A stretch of DNA of 15,032 bases from contig JALOAQ010000073.1 of NCBI GenBank assembly GCA_023228725.1, positions 1 to 15,032 of the forward strand, read 5' to 3'. The position numbers and the translations under genes were made by a program. The DNA comes from Bacteroidales bacterium. Lineage in GTDB: Bacteria; Bacteroidota; Bacteroidia; Bacteroidales; ML635J-15. Below, in pieces: positions 8,352 through 14,974 of this stretch (positions are counted from its first letter, which is position 1; every line of letters begins with the position of its first letter). Below the pieces are notes generated by a model that saw only the letters and a program-made list of their open reading frames with translations, did not search any database and was not told the DNA's origin.

Positions 8352-9689
8352 ATGCAAATAATAATTTCCGGTGCAGGAGAAATTGGACTTTATCTAGCTA
8401 AAATGCTAATCAAAGAAAATCATAATGTTACGCTAATTGATATTAATGACACAATAATAAAAGAAATTGACGCTTCTTATGATTTAATGACTGTTAGCGG
8501 AGATTGCACAACATTTTCTGTTTTAAAAAGCGTGAAAATTCACAATGCCGACCTATATATAGCTGTTACCAATTCACAAGATACTAATATTTTATCTTGT
8601 ATTTTTGCAAAAAAACTTGGAGCAAAAAAAACTGTTGCCAGAGTTGACGACATGGAATATTTAAACCCAATAAATAAACTAACTTTTATAAATTTGGGTA
8701 TAGATAAAATGATTTATCCAGAACTTTTGGCTGCAAAAGAAATTGTAGGAGTAATAAAACAAACAGGAACAACAGAAGTTTTTGAATTTTCAGGAGGTAA
8801 GTTAACATTATTTGTAATAAAATTAGACGAAAATAGTCCGGTTCTTAACCTTAGCTTAATCGAAGCTTCAAAACTAACAAAAAATAAAAATTTTAGAGCT
8901 GTTGCAATTAAACGTTTAGACAAAACAATAATTCCAAAAGGAAAAGATATTTTAAAAGAAAATGATTTAGTTTATATAATTTCAAGCCCTGATGGAGTTA
9001 AAGATTTACTAAAACTTTTAGGAAAAGAAAAACTAGATATAAACAATGTTATGTTTCTTGGTGGAAGTAGAATTAGTATGAAAGTTTCTAAATTCATTTC
9101 TCAACAACTAAATGTTAAAATTATAGAATCAGACCCTGAAAAATGCTTAAAACTTGTTGAAATGTTACCAAATACTATGATAATTCATGGTAACGGTAGA
9201 AATACAGAATTATTATTAGAGTCGGGTTTAGAAAAATGTGATGCTTTTGTTGCGGTAACAGGTGATTCTGAAACTAATCTTATAACTTGCATTTTAGCTA
9301 AAAGATATGGAGTAAAACAAACATTTGCAGAAATAGAAAATCTTGATTACATTGATATAGCCTCTAAAATGGGAATAGATACAATAATAAATAAAAAACT
9401 AATTACAGCAAGTGCAATTTATACTCAAACTATGAAAGCAGAAGTTACCTCAATAAAATGCTTAACAGGCACTGACGCAGAAGTTTTAGAGTTTGTGGTT
9501 TCTAAAGATGCAATTATAAGTCAAAATCGGCTTAAAGATATTCATTTACCCGAAGGCGTTATTATAGGAGGAGTAGTTAGAGCTAAAAAAAGCTTTATTG
9601 CTTTGGGAGACACTCAAATTAAAGCTAAAGACAGAGTTGTTTTATTTGCCCTACCAGAGGCAATTCATAAAATTGAATACTTTTTTTAA
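8352..9689 (+). CDS. trkA: Trk potassium uptake system NAD-binding regulatory subunit TrkA
   Basis: The 445-residue protein is the cytoplasmic gating subunit that binds the TrkH/KtrB-type K+ channel and senses nucleotides. It has the usual duplicated architecture. The first RCK_N Rossmann fold has GAGEIG (7-12) and the ribose-binding acidic D30; an RCK_C domain follows (about 138-220). The second Rossmann fold starts at 232, has E259 and D261, and contains TGDSETN (303-309); the second RCK_C covers about 363-445. The second dinucleotide loop reads GGSRIS (237-242) instead of GGGxIG, so its final glycine is lost and nucleotide binding there may be weakened. No channel subunit gene is adjacent, because the next gene runs in the opposite direction. 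The stop codon overlaps the stop of the opposing gene by 4 nt. Confidence 0.94.
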   Translation: MQIIISGAGEIGLYLAKMLIKENHNVTLIDINDTIIKEIDASYDLMTVSGDCTTFSVLKSVKIHNADLYIAVTNSQDTNILSCIFAKKLGAKKTVARVDDMEYLNPINKLTFINLGIDKMIYPELLAAKEIVGVIKQTGTTEVFEFSGGKLTLFVIKLDENSPVLNLSLIEASKLTKNKNFRAVAIKRLDKTIIPKGKDILKENDLVYIISSPDGVKDLLKLLGKEKLDINNVMFLGGSRISMKVSKFISQQLNVKIIESDPEKCLKLVEMLPNTMIIHGNGRNTELLLESGLEKCDAFVAVTGDSETNLITCILAKRYGVKQTFAEIENLDYIDIASKMGIDTIINKKLITASAIYTQTMKAEVTSIKCLTGTDAEVLEFVVSKDAIISQNRLKDIHLPEGVIIGGVVRAKKSFIALGDTQIKAKDRVVLFALPEAIHKIEYFF

Positions 9690-10636
9690 TAAAAAATTCT
9701 TTGAGTATTTTTCAAACCTCTACTCCTGCCACCAGAACCAAACATAGGAATATTAGTTTTGGATTTGCTTAAATCAATTGCCAACATAAGTTCGTGTGAG
9801 CTTGATGAAGCAAGACTTAGTTTAGAAATTGTAAAATCAAAAGCATAAGCAAGATAAAACCTATCATATTTATATCCAATAGAAGCACTTAAAGCATCAT
9901 TATACCTATACGACAAAGAAGCAAACACCTGATTATCAAATGAGTACATTATAGAAAACTCGGATATAAAAGGAGCTTTTTTAACATATTCCATAAAAAT
10001 CCCCGGGCTTATTCTATGTTCATCAATATGCAAGTCATATTGTCCGCTAAGGCAAAAATGCCTGTTCATCTGCACTAATCCATTGTCATCAGATGAATAA
10101 GGGCGAAAGTTTGATTTTATAATTTGATTTATTGCGAAACCTGCATAAAAATTTTGTCCATAAAACAATAAACCCACATTTGATTCAGGTCTCCATTTTT
10201 GGTCTGCTACAAACTGCATGCTTGGATCTCCAAAATCAGCATAAGTAAGCTCAGAAGTATTAAATTTATATTGCATTAACATAGCCGACAAACCAAAAGC
10301 CAAGTTTAAATTATCCATATTAATAATATAAGAATATGAAGCATTAACAATAAATCGTGAGCTTGGAAAAGTTCTATCATGCATAATATAAGCACCAAAA
10401 CCATTTGTTGTATTAATAGCTTGGCTAAAAGAAATAAAAGATGTGCTAGGAGCATTTTTAAAACCAACCCATTGTTCGCGATGAAGTAATTTTATCTCAT
10501 TTTTACCGGTGGCTCCAACAATCGCAGGATTATTAATTATTAAATTCTGATGTCTAAAAGAAAATTGCGGTATTTGTTGAGAAAACAATGCCGAAACTGT
10601 AAATAAAAATAAAAGCCCAAAAAATATCTTTTTCAT
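9686..10636 (-). CDS. PorP/SprF family type IX secretion outer-membrane protein
   Basis: The 316-residue protein has a signal peptide (MKKIFFGLLFLFTVSALFSQ). It then shows the family's typical opening, with a conserved NPAIVGATG-like stretch and REQWVGFKNAPST (residues about 53-65). Alternating beta-strand patterns follow, such as FGAYIMHD, NLAFGLSAML, FYAGFAINQI and ASLSYRYN, consistent with a 14-stranded outer-membrane barrel. Members of this family link T9SS type B cargo to the export machinery or the gliding apparatus (SprF for SprB, PorP in Porphyromonas). It lies 6 nt downstream of a type B cargo gene in the same direction, the usual cargo-partner order. Its length is normal for the family. 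Confidence 0.92.
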   Translation of the reverse strand: MKKIFFGLLFLFTVSALFSQQIPQFSFRHQNLIINNPAIVGATGKNEIKLLHREQWVGFKNAPSTSFISFSQAINTTNGFGAYIMHDRTFPSSRFIVNASYSYIINMDNLNLAFGLSAMLMQYKFNTSELTYADFGDPSMQFVADQKWRPESNVGLLFYGQNFYAGFAINQIIKSNFRPYSSDDNGLVQMNRHFCLSGQYDLHIDEHRISPGIFMEYVKKAPFISEFSIMYSFDNQVFASLSYRYNDALSASIGYKYDRFYLAYAFDFTISKLSLASSSSHELMLAIDLSKSKTNIPMFGSGGRSRGLKNTQRIFY

Positions 10637-10642
10637 AGTAAA

Positions 10643-11971
10643 TTATCTTATAATTGTAACACTACCTTTATACACTTTACCACTTGACTGTTTTTGAATT
10701 ACATAAAAATAACTTGCATCAGGAACTCGCTCGTTTTTGTACTTACCGTCCCATGACACAGTGTTACCAATAGATTCAAAAACCAAATTTCCATTTCTAT
10801 TATAAACCCTAACATCACAATCTTCACAATTCTCTACTACCCAAGTATCATTATAAGAATCTGCATTAGGAGAAAAACTATTATAAATAAGCAATTCTTC
10901 TTCAATAGGAATTTCAGAATCTGGGTCTTCAGGAATATCAGGCTCAATCGGGTCTTCAGGATTTTCAGGCTCAATCGGGTCTTCAGGCACAATAATCTTT
11001 TTATAACATAAAGCAAAATCAGGATTAGAAAAATTAGAAATTAATTCTGCCATTACATAAAGTTGGGAATTATATTCGCTTGAATACGAATCTTCAAATA
11101 TATCCCAAATTGTTGTAGGAGAAGTTTTCCAGTTTGCAAAATGATTAAACTCACCATCACTAGATAAATAATTAATCTTTAACTCAACAGGATTATTTCC
11201 GCCTATCCTATTTATTACGTGATACCAATTTTCATTCAAATATTCTATACTGTCGTGCAACAAGTTTGAATACATTTGTTCATCATTCACATTTATATTT
11301 GCAAAGCGACAATTAAATTTTGAATTATCATTATTTAAAGAATTTATTACTACATGACGTTTTATTGGAGAATCATAATCAACACCAAGTGGAAAATAAT
11401 ATTCAGTTTCCTTTTTCATATTTCTTTGCAAAAAACCATTTTTATCAGACGAAACAAAACCATCAACAAATAATATGGCATCTTCATTATTATTTTCCAC
11501 AAAAACTTTAAATTCTTTGGTTTTTAATTCAGAATTATTAAGATTTAATTTACCTTTTATATTAATAGAGTTTTCCAAAGTTTTAATTCCGTGATTAACA
11601 AAATATAAATTATAAAAAGAAGTTTCTTGACTTCCGCCTATAATCTGATTTTGCCCAATTAAGTTTACAAGACCGGAATTTGAGCTAAACTCAGAATTAT
11701 TATAAAAATTTTGCTCTAAATTTAAGTTCCCATCAACAACAGAGCTACCATCATTTGTATAATTTCCTAACACATAAAAATCAGCTACTAAATCATTTTC
11801 TTGAGCTATGTTTATACTTCCATTATTATTAAGTACATCGCCATCTATCTTTACAATTGCACCTGCAGAACAATAAAATATTTGTTCATTATTATAAACT
11901 AATTGCGACCAAGAAAGCTTAAAAGCAAAAATTAAAACAAAAAAACTGAAAACCAACTTATTTTTTACCAT
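10643..11971 (-). CDS. Secreted surface protein with T9SS type B (gliding-motility-associated) sorting domain
   Basis: The 442-residue protein begins with a signal peptide (about 1-22, ending LSWSQ). Residues about 25-165 are made of short Asn/Gly-rich beta-strand repeats (GDVLNNNGSINI, GNYTNDGSS, GNLNLEQNFYNN), a pattern seen in many Bacteroidota surface adhesins. A beta-rich middle region follows to about 325. Residues 328-358 are an acidic proline linker built from 9-residue units (PEDPIEPEN, PEDPIEPDI, PEDPDSEIP). Residues 360-442 form the type B sorting domain, with SFSPNADSYNDTW (365-377), the VRVYNRNGNLVFES strands (387-400), WDG (407-409) and KGSVTIIR at the end. It is followed 6 nt later by the PorP/SprF gene, its probable export partner. 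No enzymatic domain is recognised. Confidence 0.88.
   Translation of the reverse strand: MVKNKLVFSFFVLIFAFKLSWSQLVYNNEQIFYCSAGAIVKIDGDVLNNNGSINIAQENDLVADFYVLGNYTNDGSSVVDGNLNLEQNFYNNSEFSSNSGLVNLIGQNQIIGGSQETSFYNLYFVNHGIKTLENSINIKGKLNLNNSELKTKEFKVFVENNNEDAILFVDGFVSSDKNGFLQRNMKKETEYYFPLGVDYDSPIKRHVVINSLNNDNSKFNCRFANINVNDEQMYSNLLHDSIEYLNENWYHVINRIGGNNPVELKINYLSSDGEFNHFANWKTSPTTIWDIFEDSYSSEYNSQLYVMAELISNFSNPDFALCYKKIIVPEDPIEPENPEDPIEPDIPEDPDSEIPIEEELLIYNSFSPNADSYNDTWVVENCEDCDVRVYNRNGNLVFESIGNTVSWDGKYKNERVPDASYFYVIQKQSSGKVYKGSVTIIR
10923..10987 (-). repeat. 27-bp tandem repeat coding for a Pro/Glu/Asp linker
   Basis: A 23-base sequence at 10938-10960 recurs exactly at 10965-10987, a period of 27 bases. 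An 11-base part of it (GGGTCTTCAGG) also occurs one period earlier at 10923-10933. The period is a multiple of three, so copy-number changes would keep the frame and alter linker length by nine residues. Confidence 0.85.
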
Positions 11972-12025
11972 GTTTTTTAATATTATAAATTAAAAACTTA
12001 AAATTATAAAGATTACGCATTAATA

Positions 12026-12053
12026 CAAAATTAAATTTTATTTTTCCACAAAA
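12026..12053 (-). promoter_or_regulatory. Possible promoter for the type B cargo and PorP/SprF pair
   Basis: On the minus strand TAATTTTG (12033-12026) is an exact TAnnTTTG. TTTTG (12053-12049) lies 15 bases upstream, a little closer than the usual 17-23. The -33 part sits in the 3' end of the siaC-like gene. Transcription would start near 12019, giving a leader of about 50 bases before the ATG at 11971. This would separate the cargo pair from the upstream nucleotide/Sia operon. Confidence 0.4.
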
Positions 12054-12394
12054 CTAAATTTTATTTTGCAAAGCTCTTCAAGTTCTTGACCACTTTCCAA
12101 AATATCCTCATCATCAGAATCATAAAACCAAGTAAGATGCAAATCACATATTTCTATTAATTTTTTTAAGTAATCATAAAAATATCTCGCCGAGCTTGTA
12201 TTAAAATATTCTAAATCTACATGCAAATTAAATTTTGAGGTTTTTTGAACTAATTCCTCTGTAAAAGAATATAAGTCTTCAAAAAAAGGAATGGGATTTT
12301 CCGGGATAATAACTCCACTAATTTTAATTAAATTTAATTTTAAATCTTTTTCAACTAAAGGTGTTTTTGCTTGTGCCGGGATTTGATTTTTCAT
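12038..12394 (-). CDS. siaC: SiaC family regulatory phosphoprotein (DUF1987)
   Basis: The 118-residue protein matches the SiaC family throughout: TPLVEKDLKLNLIKISG at the start, then PENPIPFFEDLYSF, LEYFNTSSARYFYDYL (61-76), and the acidic tail motif TWFYDSDDEDILESGQELEEL. In Pseudomonas aeruginosa, SiaC is phosphorylated on the threonine of the equivalent NTSS motif by SiaB and dephosphorylated by SiaA; the unphosphorylated form binds and activates the diguanylate cyclase SiaD. The acceptor threonine is present here as Thr66. The ATG at 12394 is supported because family similarity begins at about residue 8. It lies 44 nt inside the upstream siaB-like gene in another frame, so translation is probably coupled. 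No siaA or siaD homologue is in the window, so the downstream target here is unknown. Confidence 0.88.
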   Translation of the reverse strand: MKNQIPAQAKTPLVEKDLKLNLIKISGVIIPENPIPFFEDLYSFTEELVQKTSKFNLHVDLEYFNTSSARYFYDYLKKLIEICDLHLTWFYDSDDEDILESGQELEELCKIKFSFVEK

Positions 12395-12878
12395 AATAAT
12401 CTAATTTTAATCTTAAAATAAATTTATACTTATTTTCATTTTTTGCATCTAATAATTCTAAATACAACTGATTTTTAGTTTTTAACCTACAAGTAAGCAA
12501 ACCATTACCACTTCCAGATTTAAACTTAGGTTTTTCAATATTTTCTTTAATTTTTAAATCAATATTATCAAAATCCATTTTATTTATATTGTCTATTTTA
12601 TTTGCTAAATTTTGAAATTTCAGTTTATTAGTTGTTTGAATATAATCTAAAATAAAAAAATCAGCAATTGAATATAATTCTAGCCTTGAAACAGCTTTGT
12701 TATTATAAATTATATTGTTTTGAATTAATTCTATAGAACAAATTATAAGTTTTTTAAGGAAAGATTTTTTAATATTAGTAATAGAACTAATTTCAGCATT
12801 AATTGTATCAAAAAACAAATCATAATCGCGATTTGTAATAAAATCTATTTCTAATATATCTTTCCTTTCAAATTTCAT
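12351..12878 (-). CDS. siaB: SiaB-like protein kinase (DUF6272 family, GHKL-type)
   Basis: The 175-residue protein has features of the small GHKL-type ATP-binding kinases related to SiaB. An N-box-like ELIQN (50-54) sits in a helix after KKLIICSI. A glycine-rich GSGNGLL (122-128) corresponds to the family's G-x-G-x-G-L loop before ATP-contacting strands ending in KFILRLKLDYYEK. No clear G1 (D-x-G-x-G) motif is visible, as expected for this divergent group. SiaB phosphorylates SiaC, and a siaC-like gene follows directly with a 44-nt overlap, which strongly supports the call. Its ATG shares one base with the upstream dGTPase stop (TAATG on the minus strand), a typical arrangement for translational coupling. 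Similarity is weaker than for SiaC, so the neighbour carries part of the argument. Confidence 0.75.
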   Translation of the reverse strand: MKFERKDILEIDFITNRDYDLFFDTINAEISSITNIKKSFLKKLIICSIELIQNNIIYNNKAVSRLELYSIADFFILDYIQTTNKLKFQNLANKIDNINKMDFDNIDLKIKENIEKPKFKSGSGNGLLTCRLKTKNQLYLELLDAKNENKYKFILRLKLDYYEKSNPGTSKNTFS

Positions 12879-13999
12879 TATGTAAAATGTATTGGTTTTG
12901 GGATAGTAATTTGCTTAATTGATTCTAAAGCAAAAACATCAGTCATTCCGGCAATATAATCTGTTACAATTTGCACATTGTCATCTTTGGATTTGTCATA
13001 AAATTCAAACATATCTTTTAGATAATTTCCAAAATTTAAGTCCAATTCAATTTCGCTTAAAGAGTATTTATGAAAATCATAAGCATATTTATTTATTAAA
13101 TTCATCAAATAATCAAACAAAGATTTAATAATGCTATCACAAAACATATCATATTTTTGCAGTTTTTCATGTTTATAAATATATTCGTAATTAAAATGTT
13201 TTAATTTTGTAACAAATTCATAAGTTCTATCTGAAAAACCAATCTTATCTGTTTCTTTGTAATTTTCAATAATATCTATAATTAAATTATTAATAATTTG
13301 ACCATTTCTATTTCCCAGTGCTTGTTTCACATCTTGAGGAATATCTTTTTCGCTTATAAATCCGGCAGCAAAAGCGTCTTCAATATCTCTTCCAAGATAG
13401 GCTATTTTATCTGCAAATCTCATTATACAGCCTTCGTAACTTGTTGCTACAACTTTTCTGTTTTTAATTTCGTCAAGAATATTTGGAGTTTTTGTAGGTT
13501 CAAGATATTGCTCATCTTTTTCTCCATTATGACAAATTATACCGTCTTTTACACCATAAGATAAATTTAAGCCATTTCCCTTATTAGCAAGATATTCTGC
13601 TTGTCTATAAGAGTTAATTTCATGAACAAAAGCATTATTTCCGCCTAAAATTTTATTTAAAGCTTTTTCGCCTGCATGTCCAAAAGGCGTATGTCCCAAG
13701 TCGTGCCCTAAACCTATAGCATAAGCCATTTCTACATCAAGTTCGTGCGAATATTGGTTCAAACCTTTACAAATACTAGCAGCTATTGTTGCTACATGTA
13801 AAACATGTTCTATTCTAGTGCAAATATGATCGTTTTCGGGAGCAAAAAAAACTTGGGTTTTATTCTTTAATCTTCTAAAAACCGTAGAGTGTATTATTGC
13901 GGTTTGATCTCTAAAAAAATCGCCTCTAACATCAGGCAACCACGCCTTGCTTCGCTTTTTATAAAATTCTTTAGGAAAAGGATTATTCATAATTTTCAT
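12878..13999 (-). CDS. dgt: Deoxyguanosinetriphosphate triphosphohydrolase (dGTPase) family protein
   Basis: The 373-residue HD-domain enzyme cleaves dNTPs, classically dGTP, to the deoxynucleoside and triphosphate. The signature motifs are complete. RDQTAIIHSTVFRRLKNKTQVF (30-51) is the N-terminal family motif. TRIEH gives H65, GLGHDLGHTPFGHAGE gives H99-D100, and RFADKIAYLGRDIEDA gives D197, the four metal-binding residues. The C-terminal DYIAGMTD motif is also present, so the protein is full length for this shorter subgroup. Two start codons are possible, at 13999 (MKIM) and 13990 (MNNPF); the second matches the usual family N-terminus better. It lies 8 nt after the LOG-family gene and overlaps the siaB-like start by one base. 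Its true nucleotide preference cannot be read from the sequence. Confidence 0.94.
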   Translation of the reverse strand: MKIMNNPFPKEFYKKRSKAWLPDVRGDFFRDQTAIIHSTVFRRLKNKTQVFFAPENDHICTRIEHVLHVATIAASICKGLNQYSHELDVEMAYAIGLGHDLGHTPFGHAGEKALNKILGGNNAFVHEINSYRQAEYLANKGNGLNLSYGVKDGIICHNGEKDEQYLEPTKTPNILDEIKNRKVVATSYEGCIMRFADKIAYLGRDIEDAFAAGFISEKDIPQDVKQALGNRNGQIINNLIIDIIENYKETDKIGFSDRTYEFVTKLKHFNYEYIYKHEKLQKYDMFCDSIIKSLFDYLMNLINKYAYDFHKYSLSEIELDLNFGNYLKDMFEFYDKSKDDNVQIVTDYIAGMTDVFALESIKQITIPKPIHFT

Positions 14000-14007
14000 T
14001 TATTTTA

Positions 14008-14586
14008 TTATTCTCTTAAATATTTATCATAAATATTTTCGTGTTTGTAATTGTTAATATAATTTATTGCTTCGCTTGGCGTATTTGCAATAAAATAAAT
14101 ATTTTTATATGCTTGATTAGCAAAATTAGTTTCAAACATATATTCAAATTGTTTAAATAAATTATCAAAATATCCATAGGCGTTTACAAAAACAATAGCC
14201 TTATTGTGATATTTCAATTGTTTTAAAGTGATAACTTCGAGAATTTCTTCCAAAGTACCAAAACCACCAGGCAAGGCAATAAAAGCAAAAGATTTATTTC
14301 GCAAATATTCTTTTCTATCTTTCATATCTTTTGTAACAACCACTTTTTGAGTTTCAGAATTTACAATATGTGGTTTATTTAATTTTTCTGGCACTACACC
14401 TATAATATTAACATTATTTTTATTAGCAGCATTTAATAAGCTTCCCATCAATCCAATACTGCCTGCACCATGCATTATGCTATATTTTGATTTTTTTATT
14501 TCTAAAACTAAATCTTCAGCCAATTTATAATATTTTTTATCTAAATCATCGCTAGAACTACAAAAAACACAAAGTTTATTTTCCAT
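14008..14586 (-). CDS. LOG family nucleotide 5'-monophosphate phosphoribohydrolase (TIGR00730)
   Basis: The 192-residue Rossmann-fold protein has the LOG/lysine-decarboxylase-like signatures. These are HGAGSIGLMG (39-48), the substrate-binding M88 with R91-K92 in MKDRKEY, and PGGFGTLEE (106-114), which carries the catalytic Arg/Glu pair typical of this fold. LOG enzymes split the N-glycosidic bond of AMP or cytokinin-type nucleotides, releasing base and ribose 5-phosphate. In bacteria without cytokinins they probably act in nucleotide turnover, and many are annotated only as Rossmann-fold nucleotide-binding proteins. It is the first gene of the run LOG-dgt-siaB-siaC on the minus strand. The ATG at 14586 directly precedes the conserved CVFCSSS start. 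No exact -7 promoter element was found upstream; TAATTTTA at 14609-14602 is the closest. Confidence 0.9.
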   Translation of the reverse strand: MENKLCVFCSSSDDLDKKYYKLAEDLVLEIKKSKYSIMHGAGSIGLMGSLLNAANKNNVNIIGVVPEKLNKPHIVNSETQKVVVTKDMKDRKEYLRNKSFAFIALPGGFGTLEEILEVITLKQLKYHNKAIVFVNAYGYFDNLFKQFEYMFETNFANQAYKNIYFIANTPSEAINYINNYKHENIYDKYLRE

Positions 14587-14625
14587 AAAATCATTTTTTT
14601 GTAAAATTATAAAAATAAACTTAAG

Positions 14626-14644
14626 CTTTTATTTTAAATAAAAG
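14626..14644. repeat. 9-bp AT-rich palindrome upstream of the LOG operon
   Basis: CTTTTATTT at 14626-14634 and AAATAAAAG at 14636-14644 are perfect reverse complements around one central base. The element lies about 40 to 58 bases upstream of the LOG start codon, where an operator would be expected. With AT content this high, chance remains possible. Confidence 0.4.
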
Positions 14645-14905
14645 AACTTTTAAACATCTTATTGTCAAGGAAATATAATTAACAAAAAAACACGTGGTTT
14701 TAAAAAATCGATTCTAATAAGTTGAATATTAAATAATTGCATATATGTAATAAAACTAAAATTAGAGATAATACAGTTTAATAACTGATTATGACACAAT
14801 TACATATTTTTACTAAAAATATTAAAAAAATGTTGAAAAATGTTTTGTTTGATGAAAAAAAGTCTTATTTTAGTCCATTATTTGAAGGGCATTTTTTTAT
14901 TGCTT

Positions 14906-14974
14906 AAACAAAAGCAAAACATTAGCAAACCCTCTGACAGTGAGGTTAATGGAAATTTTTGCTGAAATTTGTTT
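14906..14974. repeat. Long imperfect inverted repeat, possible structured RNA or decayed palindromic element
   Basis: Four segments pair in order. AAACAAA (14906-14912) pairs with 14968-14974, AGCAAAA (14913-14919) with 14957-14963, CATTA (14920-14924) with 14947-14951, and CCTC (14931-14934) with 14942-14945. That is 23 base pairs with asymmetric bulges and a 7-base loop, TGACAGT. The first three left segments are contiguous, and most bulges fall on the right arm. The region is richer in GC around the loop than its surroundings. Confidence 0.4.

Noticed and set aside
9682..9696. T6-AAT-A6 hairpin as a bidirectional terminator between trkA and the PorP/SprF gene
   Set aside because: The stem is only A-T pairs and overlaps both stop codons; too weak to call.
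10923..10987. CRISPR-like repeat
   Set aside because: The period is 27 with only 4 bases between copies, and it encodes an in-frame proline linker.
12027..12039. AAAAT-TAA-ATTTT as the terminator of the Sia operon
   Set aside because: Five A-T pairs without a T-run in the right place; the same bases fit a -7 promoter element better.
13298..13564. 88-codon plus-strand frame inside dgt
   Set aside because: It is antisense to the conserved metal-binding region of the dGTPase and looks like a shadow.
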